The position numbers and the translations under genes are program-made. From the NCBI GenBank assembly GCA_003260075.1, contig QLIY01000251.1:1-64000 (forward strand): a stretch of 64,000 bases of DNA, given 5' to 3'. This DNA comes from Phallusia mammillata. Taxonomy: Eukaryota; Chordata; Ascidiacea; Phlebobranchia; Ascidiidae. Shown here piece by piece: positions 1-12,892 of this stretch (positions within the stretch are counted from its first letter, which is position 1; every line of letters begins with the position of its first letter). Under the pieces are notes generated by a model that worked only from the letters and a program-made list of their open reading frames with translations, made no database searches and was not told the DNA's origin.

Positions 1-598
1 GAATTGAGAGTTCAAATCTTCGAGGTTGAGAGTTCAAGCATTTCGAGAAATCATAAAAAAGAAGTTAACCATTAAGAGCTGTACTGGCACTCAAATATAT
101 TTGTTCTATGGCTTAAACATTTAATTAAATCGGTGTTTGACCCATACTTCCGAGGCCCCCCCCCCCGAAACTGGAGCTGCAGCTCCGCCATAGATAACTT
201 ATTATTATTATTTATTTATTTTTATTTATTTTTTTAATTAATACAAAATTTTTATTAATTTTATTTTAATAAAATGGCGATTAATGCCATAAAAGTTATT
301 CTTAATATACACTGATCAAACATAAAAACTATATGTAAAGATTGTTTTGTATAACAACTTGGAATAGGAATGTCAAGTAAAAATACTGGGGGTGCTGCAG
401 CTCCGCAGCCCCCTCGCACGAGCCGCCCCTGACTGGAAGGCTAAGAATTGAGAGTTCAAATCTTCGAGGTTGAGAGTTCAAGCATTTCGAGAGATCATAA
501 AAAAGAAGGTAACCATTAAAAGCTGTACTGGCACTCAAATATATTTGTTCTTTGGCTTAAACATTTAATTAAATCGGTTTTTGACCCATACTTCCGAG
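1..598. repeat. Junction: C11 at 156-166, copies 1-155 and 445-598
   Basis: Near-identical copies; the right one is preceded by a 278-bp stretch with a hAT-like remnant absent from the left. Confidence 0.85.
167..431. mobile_element. Truncated hAT-like element
   Basis: Right end GAGCCGCCCCTG and paired GCTGCAGCTCCGC blocks near both sides; the left terminus is lost in the 11-C tract. Confidence 0.45.
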
Positions 599-704
599 CT
601 TTAAAAATATCAACATTTGTAACGCTACGAGCAATTATAACAGCATTTTATTAGGCTTGGAAGAACCACTTGATTCGGAAAAACTATGTTTTGGCGTACT
701 ATGT

Positions 705-795
705 TTCATGGATGAAAGTGCAGTGATTGCTGGTTTGCACGAACACTTCATGGCTGATCCCAGTATGAATGAATTCGAGTTGACTTTTTTATATG
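705..795 (+). repeat. SINE tail fragment
   Basis: Matches the 3' body of the SINE family (TGATTGCTGGTTTGCACG, CTTCATGGCTGATCCCAG, TGAATTCGAGTT). No head remains. Confidence 0.55.
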
Positions 796-1266
796 TGACA
801 TATCAAGTTCAACTGACTCTGTGGTCCAAAAAAATGTTATTAGTGTCTGCAGTTTTAGGTACCAGTGATTTAGAGAGAGGTTTGTGAGTGATCTAATTGA
901 AAAAAAATGTTAAACACCGTATGCTTGCTTTAGCCTTTTTTACATATATTACATTCGACTGATTTTTATGTTTCGCGTAAACACATATATTTTGTTTTAT
1001 AGAAGTATCATGAATTACGATGTGTGGTGGGCTATGACGAAACAGGTTGGAATATGTGAATGACTGGGAGCAAGTTGCTTATACTGCGTGGCTCAAACCT
1101 GACCCAAAAATACATGTTGTACAACGATATTCGTCTTACACGTGACAAACTCGTAGGCCCCAAAGTTTTCACTTTCATACTGGTAAATAGATGTAAGCAG
1201 AACTAGTTATGTTTGTTGGGTTGGTCTGAGACTTAGATGTAATCTAACCTTTAAAAATTGCGAAGA

Positions 1267-1509
1267 GGTTAACGAAGGAAAAATGGTTTAACCTGATTAA
1301 TTAAAATCAACACCTTTTACACTTTTCAAGAAAAAATAATCTTTATCACAAGATGTCGCTCTTGCCGTATCATAAAATCCATCCCCCCCCCCCGGTTAAC
1401 GAAGGAAAAATGGTTTAACCTGATTAATTAAAATCAACACCATTTACACTTTTCAAGAAAAAATAGTCTTTATCACAAGATGTCGCTCTTGCCGTATCAT
1501 AAAATCCAT
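1267..1509. repeat. Junction: C11 at 1383-1393, copies 1267-1382 and 1394-1509
   Basis: Exact abutment of both copies on the tract; few substitutions. Confidence 0.9.
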
Positions 1510-3122
1510 GATGTCGTCACATAACGAATTCGAAAAACACCCATGGTCATAATGTTAACTCTTAGACTTCACTTCGAACTTTTTGTAAGTTCTGTTAACG
1601 TTTGTTGGACTGAAAGTGTATGTTGTGAAACTTGTATTTAAAGTTCGAATAATGCATCAATGCCCTCAGGCCAAATGGTTTGAATCAGGTATTTGAATTT
1701 CTTACCAGTCGGCTGTGAAAGTTAAGGTGATTTCATATGTTTTTAAACTTGTTAGTGTTAACACAGTTTTTTAATCTAGTTCGCAAACCAGCGTGTATTA
1801 CAAGACAATGTATACTTTAGTCTATACTGTTAGAAGTCATCAAACAGTGTGTTAGACAAGTGTTATTCATAGTTACATGGTTTCTTCATTGCATTTTATG
1901 TTGGCATTGGGTGTAATAATCAAATGCGAACACATTTTAAAAGCTGTTTTGACCAATAAACAAAATTTCTATCGTTTTTTAGAAACGAAAACTTGGAAAA
2001 TTTGTACTTTTGAAGTCAGTAATTATCCAATCATTCGCAAATTGTTTAGCAACGTGACTTGAGTAACAGCAGGCGGCTGTAATACAACACGAACAGATAC
2101 CGGAAGCACGTGTAGAAATTGCTGCTGAAATTGGCAGAAACGCAACGCCTGTATGTGGTAAAAGGCATGGTAGCAAACAGAACTGTTAGTACATGTCAAT
2201 ATGTAATGACCCTTTTCAGAGTGAGGTTAGGTACAAAGAAATGTCTTTGTGTGGATTAGTACCATGGTAACAAAATTAGCTGTCGTAACGTTACAAAGCG
2301 TGAATAGAGGCTGATTGAAATTAATTGACTGATTATTCAGACTAATTGATAAAGTTGTTTCATCACCAAGTTACACTTGTCAAATAAGTACAACCTGTGT
2401 GGAGTATAAACGTCGTTTCCTAAAAAAATGATATCATGGTTTACGCTGTATAGGTAGGTGTGATATTGATAAACACATTTGTTGTGATATTCAACTTGTA
2501 GTGGACTATGGACTTAGTGTTTTATGCAATGCAAACTTGATTATTGTTGCCATATCCTAAATCACACGTAAGGATTTAAGTACTTGATTCGGGGCTGGTA
2601 AAACTAATTTGCAGAAAGTTGGATTTCAAATGCCGAAATTGTGATTTCTTTACAGGAAGAAAAAATATAGTGTGAATAATCTAAAATTATACTTGTAAAC
2701 AGTCAAGTAAACCTTTTTAAAGAAACGCTGTTTCTATTCTGGGCAAAATTAACCATTTGTATTTCACTCAATTAACTACCATTTTTGTTTGCTTTATAAG
2801 CCTTTAAGTAAAAAGGCCTATTCATAATTTGGTTGTGCAATAGCGGTTTTTGTCAGTTGATTTTAACAGCGATCAGCAAGTAAACAGATTCGTACGAGTA
2901 GGCTGAGCTTTTAGCATTATCACTTCAGAATAAAGGCAAAACAAACAATGTAATAGTAATGTCCAAACGATTTTTTAAAAATTATATCAAAAAGTACTTA
3001 AAAATACTGTCTTCAGGGTCACTTGACTTGCCTTTAAAAATCACCTTGCGTGCCAAACTTACATCACGCGCGTAAAGGGTTGTCGACCTCCGTTCCAACC
3101 GAAGTCACACGGGTCTTTGGAA

Positions 3123-3232
3123 TAGTGATGTACCGAATCGGCTAAATTTCGATTCGGCCGAAACCGAATCTTTGCAAAAATGATCGATTCGGCCGAATAA
3201 ATTCGGCAAACCGAATATTCGGTACATCTCTA
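3123..3232. mobile_element. hAT miniature element, 110 bp, perfect 8-bp target duplication
   Basis: Starts TAGTGATGTACCGAAT and ends with its near complement ATTCGGTACATCTCTA. Flanked by CTTTGGAA on both sides (3115-3122 and 3233-3240). Interior is palindromic CCGAAT/ATTCGG repeats. Confidence 0.9.
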
Positions 3233-4136
3233 CTTTGGAACTTTTCGCAGTAAACTTAAAATTGTCAAAGCGTTGCTATCGTATAAACAAAGCTTTGCAA
3301 AGTCAATGGTTGGACTTGATTCTAACGCTCATACATACGTGAATCACTTTGTAATTTCACGTTTTTTCAAGGTAGACCTTAACACAAGGTGTGTATAGAT
3401 TTGTTGGATACATGCAATTGACCTTCTGTCTGCCTTTTGGCTCTTTTGGTTTCCTAACTTCTAGACCCGGTTGTAAAGGTTTTAAATACATTTTAAGATT
3501 TAATTCGGATATGAAGGGGTAACAGTGTACAGGTGCTGCTGTTGCCTCTTCCCTTTATTATTGAAACTGATATTGCACTATCTGATGGGAAAGGGCTGGA
3601 CAAAAAAACAACTATTGTTGAGTTTAAGTGACATATGGGATAACAAAAGTTGTTTTGAAATTGTTGAACAGTTCAAATTCAAGGGCGTTACACTTGAATT
3701 GTGTTTCGGTATTTGTTTTGTTGTTTTAACGTTTGGTATTCTCACGGAATATTTCTGGCAGACTTGGAATCCATTGTAGCCACTTAAGAAGCGATATAAA
3801 ATTGCAAAACAAGTACAAACTCAATTTCCTACCAAAGACTGCCTCCCTAACTCTGTGAAAGCTCAGAGCCTTGTCATAACGCCTCTCCACGAAATCTAAA
3901 AGTAGCGCAAACAAATGTATGGTTTTAACTTCGGCAAAGGTGATCAACAACTCCTATATGCAAGCAAGCCCTTTGTAAGAGCCTGAATAGGGATAACCAA
4001 TAAAATTGCAGCTTGTAATTACAATAATTTGCCACAATTGAAACAGCATTGGCCTATAAACTAAAATATTTAATGTGATTTTATCTTTTATTTTGTTGTT
4101 TTTCACTATGTTGACAATGGTAAAGTTGTTGTAGCT

Positions 4137-4250
4137 AGTGATGCAGCGAATTAGCTAAATTGGGTTTGGCCAAAACCGAATGGCGGTTTGGGTCGAGTCA
4201 ATTCAGGCGATTCAACCGAATAATTTGTGATGACGTCACGCGAAACGGTA
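4137..4250. mobile_element. Degraded hAT miniature element of the GATGCACCGAA type
   Basis: Starts TAGTGATGCAGCGAATTAG and has CCGAAT repeats ending near TTGTGATGACGTCACGCG, a piece shared with 6384-6480. No clear right terminus. Confidence 0.5.
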
Positions 4251-4381
4251 CCATACGCCTTTGACGCACACACAAAAACAGTTTTACTGCTATGCAAACA
4301 TTGGTACAATAGATATACAATACAATGTACAATAAAGATGTTTTATTAACGCCTTGGATCAGTGGGTTATAAAGTTTCCTG

Positions 4382-4888
4382 CGCCGTCGTTGTCAGCCTG
4401 CCAGTCAATAACTCATTTTTCGTCTGAATGGGCAAAATGATAAAGCTTCCAAAATTATACCAGTTTGACGATTTATTTTATTGCTTAGTTTAAAAGATTG
4501 TAGTATGTTTCCCGATTCCGTGGCGCTAGTGTAGTGTTTTCGTATTCCTATGTGGGGGGGGGGCCGCCGTCGTTGTCAGCCTGGCAATCAATAACTCATT
4601 TTTCGTCTGAATGGGCAAAATGATCAAGCTTCCAAAATTATAACAGTTTGACGATTTATGTTATTGCTTAGTTTAAAAGATTGTGCAGTATCTAATTAGG
4701 CAGAAAAATAAAGTTTTACGTTTTGAAATTGTGTTCGTAAAAGATTCGACTTTATGCATTCGCCATATTATACATCCACCTTTAGGGGGGGGGGAAAACT
4801 TAGGCAGAAAAGAAAAGTTTTACGATTTGAAATTGTGTTTGTAAAAGATTCGACTTTATGCATTCGCCATATTATACATCCACCTTTA
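4382..4888. repeat. Two junctions: G10 at 4554-4563 and G9 at 4786-4794
   Basis: Copies 4382-4501/4564-4683 and 4696-4785/4800-4888. The first left copy has 52 extra bases before its tract. Confidence 0.88.
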
Positions 4889-5219
4889 CTAGCCGATCTA
4901 AAGACTGGCAATATGCGGTAAAAACTCACTTCATTGAATGAAACAAATTTATAAGCCGTTAAAAAAATTATCGTATCAATTTATTAAGTAAGTCTTATAA
5001 GTAAGTCACCTTTTTGTTGGTAATCAGTTTAAATAAATGTAGATAAAGGTACAGCACCGACCTAGAATAAAAAAAGCTGATATTGCGCATATGTCTCTTA
5101 CATGGAGTAATGGTTTGGTTGTTGCCAACGCCCTTCTTGGTGCATGTTGTTAAGACTTGTTTCAACCAAAATCAAATTAATGATCGTAAAATATTAACGT
5201 GTTTTATGTTCAAAAAGTG

Positions 5220-5477
5220 AAATTAAAATTACGTCTCAACCACTTTTATAGTAGCTAGTGCTCTAGCTATCATTTTTTCGTCTGAGCTTGTGGTTTAAGG
5301 TTTAATGCTGTGTGAGCTTCCAGGTATGTCTGTTATATTTTTGGGGGGGGGGGTAAATTAAAATTACGTCTCAACCACTTTTATGGTAGCTACTGCTCTA
5401 GCTATCATTTATTCGTCTGAGCTTGTGGTTTGAGGTTTAATGCTGTGCGAGCCTCCAGGTATGTCTGTTATATTTTT
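5220..5477. repeat. Junction: G11 at 5343-5353, copies 5220-5342 and 5355-5477
   Basis: Few substitutions between copies; both abut the tract. Confidence 0.9.
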
Positions 5478-6239
5478 GGGCCGCTGTAAATAAAAGTTTG
5501 CCGATCACTTCTCTAATTAGACAAATTAACAAGTTACCCTGATAAACATCGAAAGTGTCTGTAAATATCTGCTGGTATTTTCGCACAAAGATCAAAGAAA
5601 GAAGGAAGTTTACGTTTAAAGGTACAACGCCATTATGTTGTCATATCTCATTATGAAGCAAGTTTTCACACTGTCGTTGCGTGGTAACATGTAACGGCCT
5701 TTTCAGAGGTCGGTTGCGAAGGAAATGACTTTGTATGGTTTCGTGTCACAGCAAATGAAAAGGCCTCTAAATATTAACACGGGGCTATAGAGTGTATGAG
5801 AAATTGCCTCTTTTGGTGTAGACGAAAAATAATAGTTCCTCATATGGCATATAATCACAAGCTCCCAAAGATTTATGTGTTTGTGTACTGAAGGCGAGAA
5901 AGGCGAAATATATAGGTCCTCAACAAGCAATAAGGGGTGTCCAAAGTGCGCGGCTGTTGTTTTAATGTGTGTTGTGTATGGTCCGCTTCACGCAAAAGCT
6001 TTCCATAGACGTTTATTTACCGGAAAAAAGAAAGTATACAAATCCCGCAGATTTTCTCAAATCCCGTATATTTGTGTTCTGATTCTACGGTTAAAACTTC
6101 GCGAATAAACGTTGGCCCGCGGGCGTCTTCACCTGACAAAAATTGGCCTGCAGTAAAAACAATTTAGACACATCTGCAGTAATTTATTAGATTCTTAACA
6201 CAAAATAGTTGTGCAAAACACCTGTGCTTGCTACCAAAA

Positions 6240-6310
6240 AAGAAATGAAAGCAATAAGAGTTAGCAAATGATTTCGAATTATCAATCAGTCCTGTTGTTG
6301 GGAACTTTTT
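6240..6310. repeat. Short block shared with 8256-8330 and 11150-11230
   Basis: AGAAATGAAAGCAATAAGAG and CCTGTTGTTGGGAAC recur, so the 8-12 kb repeat family has another relative here. Confidence 0.6.
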
Positions 6311-7093
6311 GGAGCCTACAGTAAGTATAACTGAGCAATCGTGAAAAAGAAAACATTTGGAGACAATCATCTTTTTAATGTTAGTGGTACACAGAATAGT
6401 TCAAGTTGGGTTTTCAACAAAACCGAATATTCGACAAATCGAATCAACCGAATCATTTGTGATGTCACGCGCTACGTTTTTGTGGTAGAGCTACTAACAC
6501 CATAACCCACATGACACCCAAAGTCGATTAGGGGGCGTAAAGAGCTGAATTTTTCATTTAGGGGGGGGGGAAATCAGTCCTGTTGTTGGGAACTTTTTGG
6601 AGGCTACAGTAAGTATAACTGAGCAATCGTGAAAAAGAAAACATTTCGAGACAATCATCTTTTTCATGTTAGTGATACACAGAATAGTTCAAGTTTTTGA
6701 ACAAAACCGAATATTCGACAGATCGAATCAACCGAATCATTTGTGATGTCACGCGCTACGTTTTTGTCACGTCCACTTAAGATTTGCTTCCAGGCAAACA
6801 GTGGTGTTATACTACAACATCACAATAGTGAATTATGATATTGCTTCTGTGGGTGTTTGAGTTGTCTAGGCCGTTGTTGATACATTACTTGTATTTGGTC
6901 TTCTTGAGTAAACAAAACGACGAGGGGGGGGGGGTTTTTGTCACGTCCACTTAAGATTTCTGCCAGGCAAACAGTGGTGTTATACAACATCACAATAGTG
7001 AATTATGATATTGCTTCTTTGGGTTTTTGAGTTGTCTAAGCCGTCGTTGATACATTACTTGTATTTGGTCTTCTTGAGTAAACAAAACGACGA
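6284..7093. repeat. Two junctions: G10 at 6561-6570 and G11 at 6924-6934
   Basis: Copies 6284-6483/6572-6767 and 6761-6923/6935-7093. The second pair begins where the first ends. Confidence 0.9.
6384..6480. mobile_element. Degraded hAT-like fragment, duplicated at about 6673-6766
   Basis: Begins TTAGTGGTACACAGAATAG with CCGAAT/CGAATC repeats and the shared end TTGTGATGTCACGCG. The second copy results from the junction at 6561-6570. Confidence 0.5.
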
Positions 7094-7682
7094 ATTACTT
7101 CAATAAATTACCACAGTAGGCCCAGATGCCTAATAAAATGTCCACGTTTTATTCATGGCTGACAATTTTGTTTTTAGTGAAAGTCTATGTGCTAATTTTT
7201 TATGTGCAAATGAATGTATTGTATTTCCAAAAATACGGCCAGAAAAATTTGACATAAACAGAAACATTACTACTTCTTATTGTTTGCTTTCACGTCAATA
7301 CACAATTCTAGGCAAAAAATATTTATTTGCAAGCCACAAACCATTCCTAAGTCAAGTCATTTTTTTGTATAGTTACTTCATCATCAAAGTTTCATTTGTG
7401 AACAGTGGCGTAAACAGCAAGGACACCGAAAAAATCGTGGGTTATCAAGTTAAGCGTCCTGTTATTTGAATGATGCTTGTATAGGGTATGTTCTGCCGTA
7501 GGATCGCGACCGACCGCTCGAGCCTGACAGCTTACGTCCGGTTGCATGAGACGGCGGTTGAACCCGCGGGTTTTGTTGGCCAAATGAAGCCCGCCTAAAC
7601 GGAAACACCAGCACGGTTCCTCGAAAAGTTTCCTGTGATTTATAATCCGCTGCCCATGTAAAAGTATCACGCCAATATCCCA

Positions 7683-8040
7683 TAACGCTTTATTGGTTCC
7701 GCGGTGATTTATTCCCCGAGACAGGAAACACAAGTTTGAAACACGCCCTTAAGTCATTAATAACTGAACTGACAGTACCGACTTCAAATAACAGATATCC
7801 GCCGAACTGTGTAAATCGAAGCATGGATTGTGTAAATAAAAGTCTGACTAGGGGGGGGGGGCTAACGCTTTATTGGTTCCGCGGTGATTTATTCCCCGAG
7901 AATGGAAACACAAGTTTGTACAAGTTTGAAACACGCCCTTAAGTCATTAATAACTGAACTGACAGTCCGACTTCAAATAACAGATATCCGCTGAACTGTG
8001 TAAATCGAAGCATGGATTGTGTAAATAAAAGTCTGACTAG
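7683..8040. repeat. Junction: G11 at 7851-7861, copies 7683-7850 and 7863-8040
   Basis: The right copy has an 11-bp repeat (ACAAGTTTGTA) not in the left. Confidence 0.9.
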
Positions 8041-8099
8041 ACAAATTGTGTTTCAGTAGGCATCGTTACTTAAGTGATATGTATATGTAAAGTAGGTAC

Positions 8100-9777
8100 A
8101 CAATGTATTACATATAACAGCCCCCTCTCTTTTCGGTACAGTTTTATGGCCTTAAAACATCATTAGCTACAGGTATAATGTTAAGTTGTATTTGAGTTTG
8201 ACCAACAAAAAAAGCTAAGAGTGGCTATTCAAAAATCCTGTAAACAGTCGCCGAGAAATGAAAACAATAAGAGTTATGAAATGATTTTGAATTACAAATC
8301 AGGCCTGTTGTTGGGAACACTTTACTGGCAAAAGACACGAGGCGTGTAGCAGGCGGGTCCGCAGAAACTTGTTTCAGACATCAGGCGATGCTCCACCAGT
8401 TAAAGTGGGACGAAATGGTGCTTAATGCCTTACTATGACACTTCAAACAAAGCTCCTTAGATTTTGTCGACATTTTATACAATTGAGAAGATATTCCTGT
8501 TAACTTGTCTGCAATTGAACAGCTTTAATCATACCAAAGTATCAAAAATGCTGTACTAGATATGTGCTCAAAAAATCGTTATCAGTTGTGTTTAAGTAAA
8601 AAAGCAAGTAAATGGCTTACATAGTGAAGGTAAAATAAATACAAGCGATTATTAAGCATTTGTACCTATACGCGTTCGTTCAAACGCTCTGTAGCAGTTG
8701 TAGTTCTTGATCTTGCGAGCTCAGCGTAAGTTTCAGAAATTTATTGGTTGCACAAAACAGTGAACATTGTTTTGTAGTTGGTTTGCAGGGATGTTTAAAG
8801 TAAAATAAGGGGAAAAAGTTATGTCCTAGGCCGAATGTGTTAAACAGTCAATGCGTTATGTTTTAGTCAAAAAGAAATGCTACATGATAATACCAAAGGT
8901 CGTATGTTTGTGTAAAAACCAAACTATAAATGAGTCTGTTTAAAATGCAGAAATTTAAGTGGTACGAATTAAGTCATCATTTGCAATCTTATTGAACGGC
9001 TTGTCTTTAATCAAACTGCTTTTCAAGTCTGTCTATTGATCTGAGAATCATTAAATTTTAGCTAAAGGCAGTGTACATAAACATATTACATACCCAGTTT
9101 AGAAGCCAATATAGTCGGTACTTGAGCAGTTAACCGCATATTGTTCAGTTGTGGTTGAACAACACAGTAACCTATAGTAAGTTTGACTGCGGGTTTACCA
9201 TGAAATATTAACCGCTTACCTATCACTGTACCAGTGAAGGTAAACGTTTCCCACCTATGCCGTACTTGCTAGCTCAACAAACAATGGTGGCCAGTTCACA
9301 CATTGTAAAAGAAGTTTGTTTTCGGAAGTAAATGCTCATTTGTTGTTGTCATAATCGTACATTGTCCCATAGAATTATGTTTACTTACGGTCCACGTGTT
9401 CCTTTGTTCGGTAAAAGTTTGTCAATTTGTCCTGTTTCTCCTCCCATTTGTCGCTAGAAAACGTTTTGGAAGCTTCGATGCTTGACAAACGGTTTAACAG
9501 AACAGGAAAAAGTTTAGAATATGTAAAGGATAAAAAATGTTACTATTACAATTTCTTTGTTGAACATAGCAAATGTTTCGTTCAAGGCCTGCTGGTTGCT
9601 TGTTTGTTTAATATTTTTTACTCATTTAAAGTTAGGAGTAATTGCGAATAGCCTATAGCAGCAGTGGCCTTTATAACTTGTGTGAACTTAGCAGCAAAAG
9701 TAGCTATGTATGCATGGCAGTTCTCAGGGAATTCACATCATAAATAAGTTTACCCTTTGTTGGGGAGCTTGTAATAT
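8100..9777. repeat. Left member of a diverged segmental duplication
   Basis: Aligns in order with 10680-12370: GGGTCCGCAGAAACTTGTTT, GATGCTCCACCAG, TTAAATTTTAGCTAAAGGCA, GCTTCGATGCTTGACAAACG and other blocks recur at matching spacing. More diverged than the poly-G-linked copies, so an older event. Confidence 0.85.
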
Positions 9778-10495
9778 GGGGGGGGGGGGTTGAACAACAC
9801 AGTAACCTATAGTAAGTGTGACTACGGTTTACCATGAAATATTAATTGCTTACCTATCACCGTAACAAGTTAACGTGTCCCACCCATACCGCACTTACTG
9901 CTAGCTCAATAAACAATGGTGGCCAGTTCACATAATGTAAAAGAAGTTTGTTTTCGGAAGTATATGCTCATTTGTTGTTGTCATAATCGTACATTGTCCC
10001 ATAGAATTATGTTTACTTACGGTCCACGTGTTCCTTTGTTCGGTAAAAGTTTGTCAATTTGTCCTGTTTCTCCTCCCATTTGTCGCTAGAAAACGTTTTG
10101 GAAGCTTCGATGCTTGACAAACGGTTTAACAGAACAGGAAAAAGTTTAGAATATGTAAAGGATAAAAAATGTTACTATTACAATTTCTTTGTTGAACATA
10201 GCAAATGTTTCGTTCAAGGCCTGCTGGTTGCTTGTTTGTTTAATATTTTTTACTCATTTAAAGTTAGGAGTAATTGCGAATAGCCTATAGCAGCAGTGGC
10301 CTTTATAACTTGTGTGAACTTAGCAGCAAAAGTAGCTATGTATGCATGGCAGTATAAAATAAAGTTATCATCCGTGACAAAGTTCCATTTGACTGCTGTG
10401 TACCGAATATTCGGTGACAAAGTTCCATAAAGTTCCAGTTCTCAGGAAATTCACATCATAAATAAGTTTACCCTTTGTTGGGGAGCTTGTAATAT
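9153..10495. repeat. Junction: G12 at 9778-9789, copies 9153-9777 and 9790-10495 (largest pair)
   Basis: About 230 bp (9427-9660 and 10059-10292) is identical. The right copy has a 70-bp insertion near 10352-10440 that includes an ATATTCGG piece. Confidence 0.92.
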
Positions 10496-10679
10496 TTTCT
10501 CTCCCACTTTATTTAAGAGGTAACGTCAGTTGTACGTGCCTGCTGTGGTATTCTGTATCGTTTGTTGCGCTGTTAATGAATGTTGGTTTGTACAGGCATT
10601 TACGATGAAGAAATAGCATAACATCAGCTAGTCGCGGTGCTGCTGGCCAAAAGTAGGTTTCCGCTGGCTAAAATAGGCA

Positions 10680-12370
10680 CACAATGTATTACATGTAATA
10701 TCTAAACAAATCCGTGGATGTAATTTAAATATAAGTATAAATATAAGTCAACGGGTTATTTCCAAACATAAAATGAACACAGAGATACCACCTTCCTATT
10801 TCCTTTTTCTATTTGTAATCACCAGGTTTGCCCACTTGAAGTCAATCATAAATACTGCCCTATTAAACGAAAAGGCACATGCATGTTTTTAGTTGTACGT
10901 GGTTATGCTTAGAGCACCCTCTTTTCAGTGCAGTTTCATAGCCTGGAAATGGGGGGGGGGCTCATAAATACTGCCCTATTAAACGAAAAGGCACATGCAT
11001 GTTTTAGTTGTACGTGGTTATGCGTAGAGCACCCTCTTTTCAGTGCAGTTTCATAGCCTGGAAATTTAATTTATGGCTAGTTTAAAATTGGTATGAGACT
11101 AACAAAAAAACTTAACATGGCCTGATATTCAAAAATACCTCAAACAATCGTCAAGAATAAACGTAAAAAGGGTTTTAGCAAATGAGTTTAAAGTAGTAAA
11201 AAGCCAAAGTTTTTTAAAACAGACTTATACTCGGGAAACTTTTACTAGTACAAGGCATAGGGCGCGTTAAGTAGCAGACGGGTCCGCAGAAACTTGTTTC
11301 AGACATTAGGCGATGCTCCACCAGCCAAAGTAGAGCAAAATGGTGCTTAATACCCCACTATGACACTTCAAACAACGCTTCTTACTTTTTTGTCGACAGT
11401 TTAGAAGATATTACAGAAAGCATCAAAAAGCTGCTGTACTGGTTGTGTGATCAAAAACCGTCATACGTTGTGTTTAAGTAAAATAAACCAACTAAATAGC
11501 TTACATAGTGATGACAAAATGGAAATACAGGCGTTATTTGAAGCATTCTACAAAACTATAAAAGAGTCTATTTACAGTGAAGAAATTTAAAGTGGATCCG
11601 TACGAATAAGTGATCATTTGCAATCTTATTGAATAGCCTGTTTTTAATCAAACTGCTTTTCAAGTCTGTCTATTGGTACTAAGAATCATTAAATTTTAGC
11701 TAAAGGCAGTGTACATAAACATATTGCATAGCAAGTTTGGAAGCCAATATAGTCGGTACTTTAGCAGTTAACCGCATATTGTTCAGTTGTGGTTGAACAA
11801 CACAGTAACCTATAGTAAGTTTGACTGCGGGTTTACCATGAAACAAGTCAAAGTTAACGTGTCCCACCCATACCGCACTTACTGCTAGCTCAATAAACTA
11901 TGGTGGCCAGTTCACATAATGTAAAAGAAGTTTGTTTTCGGAAGTAAATGCTCATTTGTTGTTGTCATAATCGTACATTGTCCCATAGAATTATGTTTAC
12001 TTACGGTCCACTTGTTCCTTTGTTCGCTGAAAGTTTGTCAATTCGTCCTGTTTCTTCTCCCATTTATCGTTAGAAAACGCTTTGGAAGCTTCGATGCTTG
12101 ACAAACGGTTTAACAGAACAGGAAAGTTCGTAGACTATGTAAAGCATAACATATGTTACCGTCATTATTGTTTGTTGATTATAGTGAATGTTTCGTTCAA
12201 GGCCTGTTGGTTGCTTATTTATTTACTTTTCTAAAGTTAGTGTTTATTGCTAAAATCCTATTGCAGTGGCCTTAGAACTTGTGTTAATTTAGCAGCAAAA
12301 GTAGCCGTGTGTCTGCTTGACAGTATAAAGTTATCGAGAAAGTCTAATTCGAAACAAGTTTATTTACCTC
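10680..12370. repeat. Right member of the segmental duplication
   Basis: See 8100-9777. Contains several small deletions relative to it. No coding frame is shared intact. Confidence 0.85.
10846..11065. repeat. Junction: G10 at 10951-10960, copies 10846-10950 and 10962-11065
   Basis: Two or three differences only. Confidence 0.9.
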
Positions 12371-12510
12371 TCGTTTGGGAACTAGTAATATTTTCTCTCC
12401 CAATTCCAATCGTCGCGCCGTGAATAAATCACGACATTAGTGTGCGTTATATCAACCCTGGTATTCTGGCATTGTTTCAGTAATGTGTTCTCATGTAAAA
12501 GCATCGCGTC

Positions 12511-12582
12511 AATACATGATAAACTGCAGACAGTGTACACTGTTTCGACCTATAAGGTCTCATCAGTGTAGCTGGTGGCGAG
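12511..12582. repeat. Dispersed motif shared with 26832-26894 and 27016-27080
   Basis: AATACATGATAAACTGCAGAC, then ACACTGTTTC and TAAGGTCTCATCAGT recur in all three. Confidence 0.6.
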
Positions 12583-12689
12583 AGATATCGGCTAGTGTAG
12601 CCATCGATAATAATCTTACTTTATTAGTGCAATATGACTATATTTATTTTTAAAAAGCTTGGCAAAGTAAAAATGTAAAAGGTTTTTTA

Positions 12690-12892
12690 GCTTACTTGGT
12701 AGAGCGCCAGTCTCGAAAAGACTCCCGTCCTGGGTCCGAATCCCACCGAAGGTCAAATTTTCTATCCTATACCTTACTATATGAATGTTTGTTGACCTGC
12801 TGATTTGGCACCTTCAACAAGCCGTTCCGTGATCTTTTGTCTGCATAGCTGCTTTAGGGCTGATTACATCATTCCATTTATGTTGAGTTTAA
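12690..12892 (+). repeat. Diverged SINE copy of the same tRNA-derived family
   Basis: Head resembles TAGCTTACTTGGTAGAGCG with a B box GGTCCGAATCC; body has CTGATTTGGCACCTTCAA, TCTGCATAG and AGGGCTGAT as in the 14-kb units. Confidence 0.7.

Larger units (their letters stand above)
599..3114. other. No gene recognised
   Basis: AT-rich DNA with a SINE tail (705-795) and one C-tract junction. Short open frames only, none with recognisable composition or motifs. Confidence 0.6.
3241..8099. other. No gene recognised; repeats and junctions
   Basis: Holds hAT remnants and six poly-G junctions. The longest open frame (7155-7469) has no recognisable features and begins with a non-split AT-rich stretch; I treat it as chance. 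Confidence 0.55.

Noticed and set aside
7155-7469. 104-residue open frame
   Set aside because: No motif, no splice context, typical chance composition in AT-rich DNA.
4382-8040. CRISPR-like regular repeats
   Set aside because: Each repeat pair is different in sequence and long; the organism is an animal.
9427-10283. Two identical 74-residue frames
   Set aside because: Identity comes from the duplicated DNA around a G12 tract; the third, older copy (near 12030) does not keep the frame.
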